DNA from: Paracentrotus lividus
Taxonomy: Eukaryota > Echinodermata > Echinoidea > Camarodonta > Echinidae
DNA length: 64,000 bases
Assembly (NCBI GenBank): GCA_940671915.1
Contig: CALNVZ010000174.1
Span: 25,049,571 to 25,113,570 of the forward strand
Direction: 5' to 3'
Below the pieces are notes generated by a model. The model had not been told where the DNA came from. It ran no database searches and saw only the letters and a program-made list of their open reading frames with translations. The stretch's first letter is position 1. Every line of letters begins with the position of its first letter. Made by a program: the position numbers and the translations under genes. Of this stretch, positions 1-11,827 are shown piece by piece.

Positions 1-400
1 AGAATAATTGGGTTAAATGCAACAAAATTTTATTTCCAAATCTGGAACACCCATACCTATCAATCACATAAATTTTTTATATTTGAATGGATTTTGTTTG
101 AGAAATATGGCCTCATAAAATGTGTCACTCTGTAACCATTATGGTTTAATACGGAGTGACATCCCATTGCATTGCATGTACAATGTACATGTACAATTTG
201 ATCAAAGCTCACTCAACACTAGAACTTTTTAAATTCAGAATTCTTTTAGTGAAGTCCCTAAGAAAGACATCGGGTGTCATGCTTTGAGGATATGAGATCA
301 TAAATATGCAAATGAGCCCTTTGTCAGCAATTAATTGCACAACTCAGGCATTTGTGTGAGGTCTGATATGAGCTCCTTTGAGGACTTTGCAGCAGATTAT

Positions 401-703
401 TTTGGAAGAAAGTGGATGAGGCTGTGAACTCAATCATTTGGTTACATGTATACAATTTAAGTAAGTTTAAATAGTAGTTTAAAGAAGACACTGACCTGTA
501 CATATAAATAAAAGTAAGACAATGGGTTTGAAAATTACCCTACCTTGTGCTATCATATAAAGCATGACAGAATTGAAATTCATCAAGAAGCATTAAAAAA
601 AAAAAATTAGCATAAATTAGCATAAATTATGTATATAATTAGGACAAATTGTATACATGTAACCAAATGATTGAGTTCACAGCCTCATCCACTTTCTTCC
701 AAA
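401..703. repeat. 58 bp perfect inverted repeat (foldback)
   Basis: Positions 401-458 and 646-703 are exact reverse complements by eye, separated by a 187 bp AT-rich spacer. Arms of 58 bp without mismatch imply a recent origin or gene conversion. A MITE-like foldback is likely, but no target-site duplication was recognised. Confidence 0.75.
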
Positions 704-1330
704 ACAGCCTACAATAATCTTCAGTTCGAGTGAAGGATGTGGGCTTATCACGAAGAAGAAGAAGAAGCATAGATTATTTTCTAGTCACAATTTCAAAATT
801 CTATGTAGAAGTTTAGTGAACATCATGGAGCTTTACCAGATTAGGGAAAAAAAATCTGTCTGTTTTTGTTTTTTTTAATATTTGTGAATTTTGAAAAAAT
901 TTGCATAAATTAGCATACTTAATGAGTTTCAAAATTCTGTGTAAAATTTTTGTATCTCCCACCTAGTGCTATCATATAAAGCAAATGGAATTGAAAATGA
1001 TCGACAAATAAAGGAGAAGAAGCATTTATTTTTATTTTTTAAGAATTTTGCATAAATTAGCATATATAATGTAGACAATTTTCAAATCAAATTTTCAAAA
1101 TTCTGTGTAGAAGTTTGGTAAACCTCATGTAGCTCTACTAGATGGAAAAAAAAAAATCAAAATCGGTCGACAAATAAAGAAAATCCATTATTTGTGAATT
1201 TTGAAAAATGTGCATAAATTAGCATACTTAATGAGTTTCAAAATTCTGTGTAGAAGTTTTGAATCCCCCACCTAGAGCTATCACACAGAGCAAGCAGAAT
1301 TAAAATTGAAACAATCAAGAGTGTTTTTTT
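530..1330. repeat. Diverged ~148 bp tandem repeat
   Basis: A unit containing GCATAAATTAGCATA, then CAAAATTCTGTGTAGAAGTT, then 'gctatcatataaagca...gaattgaaa', recurs starting near 610, 760, 900, 1047 and 1196. Spacing between the better copies is 147-150 bp. There is no coding potential; a satellite-like remnant is the simplest reading. Confidence 0.6.
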
Positions 1331-1790
1331 TTTATTTAGCAAGGGAGACATAGTCCATTTACATTGCCATTGTGTGGATGATGCAGAGGTCACTCCGTAA
1401 CTGTCACTCCGTAACCGGACATGGGTTCAAGTTTTAAGTCATAATTAACAAAATATTCAACCAATTTTCTCATGCAAGGCAGCATATTATACCTTGTATA
1501 ACATAGAATCCAATCAATTACTCAAAATTATGATAGCCATTTAAAGTTCACAGAGTTTAAGCAAAATGTTTTTTGCTCAAAAATGCATGTCCATTTTGCG
1601 TCACTCCGTAACCATGATTACGAATATTCATATCTCATTAATTATGCAGATCACTATAACAAATGTTATCATTTTGAAAAGAGGGTACCATCAGCTATTT
1701 TCATGAACCATTTCTTGGTAAATAAAGATTAAAGTATGGATGATAAATGTGTTTGAATGCTGAAATGTTGCTTCTGAATGTCACTCCGTA

Positions 1791-2854
1791 CTTGGAACTG
1801 CCCTGATCTTCAATATTTTTTTATGTACAATGTAAAAAAAAAAAGAAAAAACAGCACTTTTTTGTTTTGATTTTAATCGTGTTGACGGATCGGGGGGGGG
1901 GTTCAAACAATTTGTCTTGTGCAATAAATTGTGAAAAGTTGGTCATTAAAAGTGTGGATATGAACAACAGTGGAAACAAATGTAATACATGTTTGTACCA
2001 CCAGCAATATTAAATTTTCACATTTATAAACCTTTTTTCAAAGTAATTTTTAAATGCAAAGTCGATTGCTACATTTGTACAATGGTTTTACATGTACAGT
2101 GGCTATCTCAGGCAAATAATGTCCTGTTTTGGCAAAAATAGATCTAGGATTATAAAAGTACCTTCAGTAAGTTTTCAAAATAACTTAACGTTTTGAATTT
2201 GTTTCATAATTGTGTCACACATTTTTATTTTTTTTTACAAGGAAAATTTAAAAAAAGGTTAAAGCTATCATATAAACTTGCAGTAAAGTTCACAAAATCT
2301 GTTCCAGGATTTGTAAGAATCACAAAATTTCATTATCAATAGGCATCGGATGAAGCCACTCATAAGATGACATCAATAATAGTATTGATACAATAGTACT
2401 TGTAATTGGGACTATGGGTGGCAAATTTTGCAACTTGGTCCATTAGTTTTTCTCCAAGGTTTTTCTACTTTTTGCAATAGACATTGACTTTAAAGTTTAT
2501 ATTTATGCCCTAATATATTTCTGTGTAAGATCAGAGAATACGATTTCAATGAATTTGGTTTCACTGTCATGAAAAAACATTATACCCTCCCCACCCCCCC
2601 TCCCCTCTCCCCGATGGTTTGATGTGTGAAAAATCTCCTCAGGAAGTTGTCATGAAAATATTTGAAATGGATTAAGAATATAATTATATTTCACACTAGA
2701 AGTGAGAAATACAACTACAATACAGCAAGAGTAGTGCATGAACATCTAAACACCTATCGATATCATAGCAAGAGAAAAATAGATTTTAATAATGGAAAAT
2801 TAAGTTCACTTTCCAGAAGTCTTCACATTAAATCTCACATCTAAGAGAGTCCAA
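1791..2854. other. AT-rich stretch, no gene seen
   Basis: Contains a G10-type tract near 1890 and a C-rich run near 2588-2610. A 60-codon ORF at 2662-2844 has no recognisable domain and is probably chance. Nothing else recognised. Confidence 0.5.
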
Positions 2855-3156
2855 AGTGCCTTTACACACTCATACTCACAATCAGGTAGGACTGATTAAT
2901 AATTCATCTGCAGGTGAGGTGTGCACAGCCATGATGCAAAGTGCCAAAAGAGAATGAAGGATCAACATCCGTGACGTCTTCAAGTATCACAAATTTATAA
3001 GCATTTTAATTTGCCGAGCAATCGTGATTCTGGATACCACTGTCTACATGTTGTGTGCATTCGTTTCGTCAAAATCATGTTACGAAACCATTAGATCATA
3101 TGTAAAAAAAAAATTAACTTTAAAACCAAAATGTGGCATGAGTATGTAAAGGCACT
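2855..3156. mobile_element. Small TIR element (MITE-like), 302 bp
   Basis: The ends AGTGCCTTTACACACTCATAC (2855 on) and GCATGAGTATGTAAAGGCACT (to 3156) are imperfect inverted repeats of about 21 bp. The interior is non-coding. No clear target-site duplication, so superfamily is not assigned. Confidence 0.5.
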
Positions 3157-3335
3157 GGCTGTATGTTTTGTGGGGGCGGTGTACTTTAAAGGGGGTGGTT
3201 TGTAATGTGGGGGAAGATTAGCAAGTTGCATTGTTTTATAAAGGCTAATAGTAATACTGCTAGTGTGGATGAAGCCTCTTTATCATATTAGGCCATCATC
3301 ACAGACCGAGCACTAATATTAGTCCAAGGCCTCTA

Positions 3336-4001
3336 CAGTGCGTCCCAAAAAGAACTACCGGTATACACTTTTTAAATAGCTGCTAAATAGAAAAATATAT
3401 GATTCTTTGGGGAAAGATATAAGGCTCATATCCTCAACTATCATTATGACTCCAAAAATTCCGAAAATAACCCATGCTTCAGTGAGTAATGCCCACTTTT
3501 GTAAAGGACATAAAAAATAGTCTGCGCAGGAATTCGCTATTCATTTTGCACCTGGTTATGGAACGCCATGAAGGAGTCAAAATTAATGATGGAATCGATC
3601 GGCCAACGAAGACAAAAATGAATTGAAGTCAAAGCATAAATCAATGATATGAAAAGAAATGGTAAAACATAACATTTTCCCATAATATTAATTTCTTTTT
3701 CTGACTTTTGGTTTATCTTTGACTCTGTTGGCTGATTTATTCCATCGTTAATTTTGACTCATTCATGGCGTTCTATAACCAGGTGCAAAATGAATAGTGA
3801 ATTCCTGCGCAGGCTAATTTTTGTGTCCTTTACAAAAGTGGGCATTACTCACTGAAGCATGCGTTATTTTCAGAATTTTTGGTGTCATAATGATAGTTGA
3901 GGATATGAATCTTATATACATACAAACCTTTTATCCAAGAATCTTATATTTTTTATTTGGTAGCCATTTCAAAAGTGTATAGTTCTTTTTGGGACGCACT
4001 G
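3336..4001. mobile_element. CAGTGCGTCCCA foldback element, 666 bp, TA target
   Basis: Nearly the whole element is palindromic, with arms of about 330 bp. It begins CAGTGCGTCCCAAAAAG, ends with its complement, and has TA on both sides (3334-3335, 4002-4003). TA duplication and the CAGTG end fit a non-autonomous Tc1/mariner-type element (inference). The same family recurs at 13740, 17537-19189 and 50258-50912; elements at 28952, 54999 and 55588 share related termini. Confidence 0.8.
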
Positions 4002-4645
4002 TATAGCAGATAATCCCACAAAAAAAAATTAAAAATGCCAGAACAGTCTCAAATCATTTTCACGGTTTCACGGTTGGTCCTGTTGACAAGCTCCTACTGG
4101 AACATCACTCAACTTGTCATGCCTGAAAATAATCTTGAACAGCTTACTTTTAACATAAAATAATTTTGAACTTGTGTGGGAAAACAAAACTTGTGGAAAA
4201 AGGGGGCAAAACTGGTATACATTCAAATTTGTGTGAACTTTTGGCCTCTAATTTACTCTTTTCTTTTTAAGAATGTGGAAATGTGAAAATAATCAATATT
4301 TTTACATTTTATGGTAGGCTAGTTCAGCTTATTATGTCATAACTTAGTGCAAAAGTGTTCTTCTTTGAAGAGAAAGACTTGAAAAAGGTAATATTTACAG
4401 TATTCTCTAAATCCACTTTTCTGCATTGCATCGAGCTCAATGCGAAGTGTGCCAATTTATGCATTGACATTTGTGAGGCATGCATGTGGGACTTCAATCT
4501 CTGAATGGGGGTAGGCCTACCTATCTATCTAGGTCTAGTCTATTTAGGCCTACTAGGATTAATTTGGAGAGATGAATAAATTACAAGGACTAAAAGTTAA
4601 AGCTAGCTACTCTAATCTCTAACTGTGTTAGCTATGGATTCAACC
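4002..4645. other. Non-coding stretch
   Basis: AT-rich sequence with several TAGGCCTAC motifs around 4510-4555. No ORF, element boundary or RNA gene recognised. Confidence 0.4.
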
Positions 4646-4690
4646 TGATGGTTCGTGTAGCATAGTGCAACGCCAACACACGAACCATCA
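4646..4690. repeat. 13 bp stem hairpin
   Basis: TGATGGTTCGTGT (4646-4658) pairs exactly with ACACGAACCATCA (4678-4690) around a 19 nt loop. It lies about 85 bp past the candidate exon donor at 4773. Could be a chance hairpin or a tiny foldback. Confidence 0.6.
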
Positions 4691-4773
4691 CCTGCGGTAC
4701 TACCGGTACCCAAGGCTTAGCCCAAGGCCAAGCCTCTGAGCCTCCCCAAAAAACAAAGCCAGGGCAAACTTAC

Positions 4774-4901
4774 AACAACTTGTCATGGCCTGTGCTCTTT
4801 TTCTGCTGGTGACCAACAGCCGGTGTCATGGCCAGATCACGTCGAAGCTCCACTGCTGCTCCCCCTGGATCCATCCTTGAACTCCCTGCCGACTGCAGCA
4901 T
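4774..4901 (-). CDS. Candidate first coding exon of an unidentified gene
   Basis: On the minus strand an ATG at 4901-4899 opens 42 codons that run into a consensus splice donor GTAAGT at 4773-4768, leaving phase 2. The peptide starts MLQSAGSSRMDPGGAAVELR and continues with charged residues to ...GHDKLL. The frame stays open upstream through a run of five Ser codons. Base composition is GC-richer and more codon-like than the surrounding AT-rich sequence. No domain is recognised, and following exons would lie at lower coordinates or outside the window; I found none. It could be the N-terminus of a real gene or a chance ORF next to a donor-like site. Confidence 0.33.
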
Positions 4902-5629
4902 GTCTGATGATGATGATGAGGCTACAGCTACCTTGACTTGATTGGTCCACGTCTCACGGCACGCTCAGTCAATTCACACGAAAATCTCTTGCTTTAAATT
5001 CAAATACGATTAAATTTGAGGAAGAATTTTTAATTTGGGTTCCAAAGGCAAAGGTCCAAGAATGTTTGCGGTAATCTGGAAAAAACACCTTCGGTAATAG
5101 AATGTAGAATTGACGAGACAAGCGCTACGTACAGATTGGCCTTAGATCTACATGTAACTTAGACCTCCAGTCTCTACATGTATTACGTTAGAAGAGCGCT
5201 GTTCATACGGTATGTTCATACAGCACTCACTGAAGATGCGGTGTAGCCTAGTGGAAGTCGACTGGAAGCTACACCAGCCGGTCAGGCGCTGCAGCCAGGA
5301 GAACTCAAGAGTCTCAGTGCAGCGGCCAGCACAGATCGGCATTGATGATTTACATGCTTGTTTGCATCGAATTTCCGAGTTTTTCGCTCTTTTCTTTGTG
5401 AAAAGTACAAATAACAAATGAGTTTTACCTATTAGTGTATCATTTGTCTGATTTGAAGGAAACAGATCTAAACGAAATTGCAATTAGTGTCCCTTTGTTG
5501 TTGACGTCGACGTCAATGATCTTTTTGTCAATTCTGAGAATTTGATTGAAATTCATAAGCGTTAAGCGCCCTCTTACGTTACAGTATACGAGGGTTTTCT
5601 CTGGTTTATCTGTTGATCCGCTGAATACA
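4902..5629. other. Possible 5' flank of the 4774-4901 exon
   Basis: Somewhat GC-richer sequence with overlapping ORFs on both strands (5148-5483 minus, 5212-5421 plus). Neither resembles a known protein. If the 4774-4901 exon is real, this holds its promoter and 5' UTR, but I see no TATA box or other decisive signal. Confidence 0.3.
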
Positions 5630-5650
5630 TTCATTTCATTTCATTTATTC
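5630..5650 (-). mobile_element. 3' tail of a truncated non-LTR retroposon
   Basis: On the minus strand AATAAA is followed by ATGAA-type 5 bp repeats, the kind of short tandem tail seen at the 3' ends of CR1/L2-like LINEs. Only the extreme 3' end is recognisable. Confidence 0.35.
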
Positions 5651-6759
5651 AAACCTATATAACAGAGGCGGTGGAACCGGGGGGGGGGCAGGGGGCACAG
5701 TGCCCCCCCCCCCACTTTTTCATCCACCCTCAAAGCGCCCATTTTCGTTACTAAAAAGTGCCCTTTTACCATAAAAGAAACTTTTTAGACTTCTTGAAAG
5801 TCCCATGGACAATTCATTTGTTAAAAGGGCCAGGGGCACTCTTGGTACTAAAAAATGCTTTTTTTTTTTTTTTTTCTTCACAATTTCTTTTTTTTTTAAC
5901 CAAACATTTTCTGCTCGGTAGCCTATACATATATATAATGGTGGAGGGGCTTCGGGCTACATCCCTCTAAACGTTTTTTATTATTATTTTTTTATGCCCC
6001 TTCTAGAGCTTATGTTTTTAAAAATCATTTAAAACAAGTAAATCTATTAGCAATCGGTATTTAGCTTTATCATTGGGGCAATTATTTCACAGTTTGCTTT
6101 ATTTGTGTAATAAAACTTTAAAAGTTACTTAAACTTCAAAATGTACACTTTTAAGGGGGCACTTTTAATGTCTTAAAATCCAAAATTTTCCAGCTCGCCT
6201 ATTTTCCGGCTATGTATGACAAGTTTGGAGCCAATATCCCCTGCTGGAGACAAAGTGTGAGGGGTTTTGTCGAAAATCAGACGCATTGGTGTAATTGTGC
6301 AGCCACGAGTGGAGGGGGGGGGGGGTTGGTGCCTGCAGCGCACAAAATCTTCCCAGCAAAAATGGGTCCCTGTTTTAATTTTTCTAGCGTTCCATATTAT
6401 ATATAATTTTATACCAGAATTTATCAATCCAAATTACTTCAATTCGGTAACTAATTTAATCATTGGAGTATATTGGTATATAGGGCACAATTAATTATTG
6501 TATAGCTCAAAATTATTGATAATGACAATGCATAATTAACTCCAAGCATTAGCTCAAAATTTTGCTCTCGCATTACTTTTTCAGTACTAAAAGAACGAAT
6601 AAAAAAGTAAAAATAAACCAACAAAGCCACAAAGATTCTGAACAGCATACCATATAGTCAATTAAAATACAATGTGATTTTGATTTTGATGCCCCCAATG
6701 GTGGATCCAGAAAGGTACATCCTATTTTTTCCCCGCTACACCTACCTGGCGAGCCAAAA
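5651..6759. other. G/C-tract-rich repeat remnants
   Basis: Begins with GGCGGTGGAACC followed by long G and C runs near 5680-5710 and contains poly-T near 5857. This resembles the G-tract MITEs at 37958 and 47942, but I could not pair two ends. ORFs here overlap homopolymers and look spurious. Confidence 0.35.
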
Positions 6760-7230
6760 GGGGGCACACGAGTAAATAGACGCCCATAGGCTCACGTGTT
6801 AAATTAACGCTCTTCAAAAACAGACATTCCAAAATTCTGTCGAGCGATGGATATCGTTTTAATTATCACAGCAAAGTTTAAAATTTAAAGGACTCGTAGT
6901 TAAGGGACTTTATAGAAAATTTTGTCAGCTCAAACAAAAATGAAGATCCTTGAGCGAGACTATGACAAAGAGACGACTTTTGTACGCGTGATTTAGTAGA
7001 TGTACGAAATTGCGAAAAAGATTCCTAAAAAATACGCCAAAGTGCCCAATCTTCAACTAAATGGTAAATTATGAAAGAGTAGGACTTATAGCACATATTA
7101 TTCATTAAACAGCAACATAAAACCATTAAATTATTTTATATGACCATTTTCCATCAATAAAAATGACCTCATCTTTGGTACGCCTTCCCAAAAACCTTGC
7201 GTGCATATCATTTACTCGTGTGTACCCTAT
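6760..7230. mobile_element. Unit A1: TIR element, about 470 bp
   Basis: Starts GGGGCACACGAGTAAAT and ends ATTTACTCGTGTGTACCC, an imperfect inverted terminal repeat of about 17 bp. Near-identical units recur at 9184, 10312 and 14203 (partial). No coding capacity. It alternates with unit B in this array. Confidence 0.65.
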
Positions 7231-9183
7231 AGTGGGGGTCATATTTAAAAAATATTGTATTTTTTGTGTTTTAATGTAAAGAGTTTGATCAACTGATAAA
7301 ACTGATACCAAGCATTCCTTGTAATAAGCAAGGAATTTGCAAAACAGGAGTTGAAAAACAGACCCCGTGCCGACCCCAATTAACGCGCAATAACAGCAAT
7401 CTTGTTGAAAAATAATATTTGGGGTCGGGGCGCGATCCGGATGCCAAAGGATGCCGAAACTGGCAAGCTAGTTATTGGTTTAACAAGCAGGTGCGATCAA
7501 AATTAGTGTTTTCATCTTTATAAAGAGGCCCCCCCCCTCTGTCTATCTTTCTACCATAGCCCCCCCCCCGATTAAAAGCAGGAATGTGGAACTGAATACA
7601 ACAACGACTCCCCCCCCCCCGTGCTTGCTCTTTATTTTGTCACGTCGACGCTCACATAAATAAAAAATAACGGGCAGAGGTTTATACAGAGCTAAAGTTC
7701 TTATTTGTCTTTTTATTTGACGGTTGATATACGGAAGCACCGAAAATGATTATTAAATCCACTGAGTGTACTAAATGTCCGAGTTTCTAGTCTATAAAAC
7801 GTTCTCCGAGCATTGCCGAGTAAGTTTTGACGATTTCAGAGACAGAAGAACCCCCCTTACAACGTTAATCTAGCCTCCGCTAAAGTGGGGGTCATATTAA
7901 AAAATATTGTATTTTTTGTGTTTAATGTAAAGAGTTTGATCAACTGATAAAACTGATACCAAGCATTCCTTGTATAAGCAAGGAATTTGCAAACAGGAGT
8001 TGAAAAACAGACCCGTGCCGACCCCAATTAACGCGCAATAACAGCAATCTTGTTGAAAAATAATATTTGGGGTCCGGGGCGCGATCCCGGATGCCAAAGG
8101 ATGCCGAAACTGGCAAGCTAGTTATTGGTTTACAAGCAGGTCGATCAAAATTAGTGTTTTCATCTTTATAAAGAGGCCCCCCCCTCTGTCTATCTTTCTA
8201 CCATAGCCCCCCCCCCCGATTAAAAGCAGGAATGTGGAACTGAATACAACAACGACTCCCCCCCCCCCGTGCTTGCTCTTTATTTTGTCACGTCGACGCT
8301 CACATAAATAAAAAATAACGGGCAGAGGTTTATACAGAGCTAAAGTTCTTATTTTGTCTTTTTATTTGACGGTGATATACGGAAGCACCGAAAATGATTA
8401 TTAAATCCACTGAGTGTACTAAATGTCCGAGTTTCTAGTCTATAAAACGTTCTCCGAGCATTGCCGAGTAAGTTTTGACGATTTCAGAGACAGAAGACAC
8501 CCCCCTTACAACGTTAATCTAGCCTCCGCTAAAGTGGGGGTCATATTTAAAAAATATTGTATTTTTTGTGTTTAATGTAAAGAGTTTGATCAACTGATAA
8601 AACTGATACCAAGCATTCCTTGTATAAGCAAGGAATTTGCAAACAGGAGTTGAAAAACAGACCCCGTGCCGACCCCAATTAACGCGCAATAACAGCAATC
8701 TTGTTGAAAATAATATTTGGGGTCCGGGGCGCGATCCCGGATGCCAAAGGATGCCGAAACTGGCAAGCTAGTTATTGGTTTACAAGCAGGTCGATCAAAA
8801 TAGTGTTTTCATCTTTATAAAAGAGGCCCCCCCCCCTCTGTCTATCTTTCTACCATAGCCCCCCCCGATTAAAAGCAGGAATGTGGAATGAATACAACAA
8901 CGATCCCCCCCCCCCCCCGTGCTTCTGCCTTTATTTTGTCACGTCGACGCTCACATAAAATAAAAATAACGGGCAGAGGTTTATACAGAGCTAAAATTCT
9001 TATTTTGTCTTTTTATTTGACGGTTGATATACGGAAGCACCGAAAATGATTATTAAATCCACTGAGTGTACTAAATGTCCGAGTTTCTAGTCTATAAAAC
9101 GTTCTCCGAGCATTGCCGAGTAAGTTTTGACGATTTCAGAGACAGAAGACACCCCCTTACAACGTTAATCTAGCCTCCGCTAA
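7231..9183. repeat. Unit B, three tandem copies of ~650 bp
   Basis: Copies start AGTGGGGGTCATAT at 7231, 7884 and 8533, and each ends CTAGCCTCCGCTAAAG. They differ mainly in homopolymer length, e.g. the C runs after AGAGGC and ACGACT. Minus-strand ORFs across the junctions (such as 7897-8097) shift with these indels and are not genes. Confidence 0.85.
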
Positions 9184-9657
9184 AGGGGGCACACGAGTAA
9201 ATAGACGCCCATAGGCTCACGTTGTTAAATTAACGCTCTTCAAAAACAGACATTCCAAAATTCTGTCGATGGATATCGTTTTAATTATCACAGGCAAGTT
9301 AAAATTTAAAGGACTCGTAGTTAAGGGACTTATAGAAAATTTTGTCAGCTCAAACAAAAATAAAAGAATCCTTGAGCGAGACTATGACAAAAGAGACGAC
9401 TTTTGTACGCGTGATTTAGTAGATGTACGAAATTGCGAAAAAAGATTCCTAAAAAATACGCCAAAGTGCCCAATCTTCAACTAAATGGTAAATTATGAAA
9501 GAGTAGGACTTATAGCACATATTTATTCATTAAACAGCAACATAAAACCATTAAATTATTTTATATGACCATTTTCCATCAATATAAAAATGACCTCATC
9601 TTTGGTACGCCTTCCAAAAAACCTTGCGTGCATATCATTTACTCGTGTGTACCCTAT
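9184..9657. mobile_element. Unit A2
   Basis: Second full copy of the TIR unit A, directly after B3 and directly before B4. Same ends as A1; small indels only. The 71-codon ORF at 9269-9484 is frameshifted in the other copies, so it is not maintained. Confidence 0.7.
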
Positions 9658-10311
9658 AGTGGGGGTCATATTTAAAAAATATGATTTTTTTTTGTGTTTA
9701 ATGTAAAGAGTTTGATCAACTGATAAAACTGATAACCAAGCATTCCTTGTATAAGCAAGGAATTTGCAAACAGGAGTTGAAAAACAGACCCCGTGCCGAC
9801 CCCAATTAACGCGCAATAACAGCAATCTTGTTGAAAAATAATATTTGGGGTCCGGGGCGCGATCCCGGATGCCAAAGGATGCCGAAACTGGCAAGCTAGT
9901 TATTGGTTTACAAGCAGGTCGATCAAAATTAGTGTTTTCATCTTTATAAAGAGGCGCCCCCCCCCTCTGTCTATCTTTCTACCATAGCCCCCCCCCGATT
10001 AAAAGCAGGAATGTGGAACTGAATACAACAACGACTCCCCCCCCCCCCCGTGCTTGCTCTTTATTTTGTCACGTCGACGCTCACATAAATAAAAAATAAC
10101 GGGCAGAGGTTTATACAGAGCTAAAGTTCTTATTTTGTCTTTTATTTGACGGTTGATATACGGAGCACCGAAATGATTATTAAATCCACTGAGTGTACTA
10201 AATGTCCGAGTTTCTAGTCTAATAAACGTTCTCGAGCATTGCCGAGTAAGTTTTGACGATTTCAGAGACAGAAGACACCCCCCTTACAACGTTAATCTAG
10301 CCTCCGCTAAA
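9658..10311. repeat. Unit B4
   Basis: Fourth copy of unit B, separated from B1-B3 by A2. It begins and ends at the same bases as the others. Copy-to-copy differences are mostly one-base indels. Confidence 0.8.
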
Positions 10312-10777
10312 GGGGGCACACGAGTAAATAGACGCCCATAGGCTCACGTGTTAAATTAACGCTCTTCAAAAACAGACATTCCAAAATTCTGTCGATGGAT
10401 ATCGTTTTAATTATCACAGCAAGTTAAAATTTAAAGGACTCGTAGTTAAGGGACTTATAGAAAATTTTGTCAGCTCAAACAAAAATCAAGAATCCTTGAG
10501 CGAGACTATGACAAAAAGAGACGACTTTTGTACGCGTGATTTAGTAGATGTACGAAATTGCGAAAAAGATTCCTAAAAAATACGCCAAAGTGCCCAATCT
10601 TCAACTAAATGGTAAATTATGAAAGAGTAGGACTTATAGCACATATTTATTCATTAAACAGCAACATAAAACCATTAAATTATTTTATATGACCATTTTC
10701 CATCAATAAAAATGACCTCATCTTGGGTACGCCTTCCCAAAAAACCTTGCGTGCATATCATTTACTCGTGTGTACCC
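10312..10777. mobile_element. Unit A3
   Basis: Third copy of unit A. It is followed not by B but by the segment beginning AAAGGTACACTCAA, which recurs after A4 at 14563. A related segment is present near 52367-52465. Confidence 0.7.
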
Positions 10778-11159
10778 AAAAGGTACACTCAATTTTTTTT
10801 TCACGTGACGCTGGCCGAGTGATAAGCGGGGGGGGGGGGGTTGAAATTTTCTTCGGGCTTCAGCAACCAAAAGGTCATAGGCTATTTCCATCAATATAGT
10901 TGGCGAAAGTTATGAGGAAAACAGTTTTCTTAACAAATAAAGTGAAAATTTATCACAAAACAATATAAAAAAATGCATGGCAAGTTGTACACCTATGACA
11001 TCACAGTTTTGTGACTGTATAGCGATCAATTTTTTGTGCATCGTAAAGATATTCATAACTTTCTTATTATTAGTCCGATTTTCTCAAACTTTTTTTTATT
11101 GTTTTTTCGGATTATTCTGCTTTTTAAGAAGGTGTCCTCGGCATGCGCGTATTTTTTTT

Positions 11160-11310
11160 TTTTTTTTTTTTTTTAATTTTGTATTTAATTTTTTTTTTTT
11201 GTGGGGGGGGGGGGCTTTACGGGCACGAAAGGGCGCCAAAATGACCTCAAAGGGGCGCCAAATAGACCTTAGGGGGCGCCAAATCGAGCAAAAAAAAAAA
11301 AAAAAAAAAC
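11160..11310. repeat. Homopolymers and GGGCGCCAAAT repeats
   Basis: Poly-T (11153-11174), another T tract with poly-G (near 11190-11212), three copies of a GGGCGCCAAAT-centred ~22 bp repeat (near 11233-11287), and poly-A. The same repeat is abundant at 44640-45430. ORFs 10977-11330 and 11096-11395 simply read through this. Confidence 0.6.
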
Positions 11311-11366
11311 GAAAAATTGACATGATTTGAGCCGATTGACATTTTAAACCTACCCCTACAGCTGAT

Positions 11367-11816
11367 GGGGAGGGTCCACGAGTCCTCGGTGCCACGAGTC
11401 CTACGTCCCACGAGACCTCTGTCCCACGAGTCCTACGTCCACAAGGCCGAATATTTTCCCACGAGTCCTACGTCCCACGAGAACCTACGCCACGAGTCCT
11501 ACGTCCCACGAGGCCGAGTATTTTTCCCACGAGTCCTCGGCCCCACGAGTCCTACGTCCCACGAGTCCTACGTCCCACGAGACCTACGTCCCACGAGGCC
11601 GAGTATTTTCCCACGAGTCCAACGTCCACGAGGAGGACTCGTGGGACGTAGGACTCGTGGGACGTAGGTCTCGTGGGACGTAGGACTCGTGGGACGTAGG
11701 ACTCGTGAGACCGAGGACTAGTGGGAAAATTCTCGCCTCGTGGGACGTAGGACTCGTGGGACGTAGGTCTCGTGGGACGTAGGACTCGTGGGACCAAGGA
11801 CTCGTGGGAAGACCCC
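11367..11816. mobile_element. 450 bp element built from inverted arrays of a 16 bp repeat
   Basis: The element is bounded by a perfect 8 bp duplication CAGCTGAT (11359-11366, 11817-11824). Its ends are GGGGAGGGTCC and GGAAGACCCC. The left part tandemly repeats CCCACGAGTCCTACGT and the right part repeats its complement, so the whole is a foldback. An 8 bp duplication and subterminal repeats fit the hAT superfamily (established family traits; assignment is inference). It is a short relative of 43711-47342, sharing the repeat unit and both terminal sequences. ORFs of 80-100 codons run through it because 16 is not a multiple of three; they are not genes. Confidence 0.75.
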
Positions 11817-11827
11817 CAGCTGATATA

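Larger units (their letters stand above)
122..1790. repeat. Cluster of dispersed GTCACTCCGTAACC motifs
   Basis: The motif GTCACTCCGTAACC or a close variant occurs at 122-137 (inverted partner at 150-160), 1389-1402, 1403-1416, 1600-1613 and 1780-1790. The first pair forms a small hairpin. Recurrence in both orientations over 1.7 kb, bracketing the tandem repeat, suggests subterminal sites of an old element, but I see no clear termini or target duplication. Confidence 0.5.

Noticed and set aside
7897..9894. Minus-strand ORFs in unit B (e.g. MASGIAPRTPNIIFQQDCCY)
   Set aside because: Frames differ between copies through homopolymer indels and no copy has a maintained ORF.
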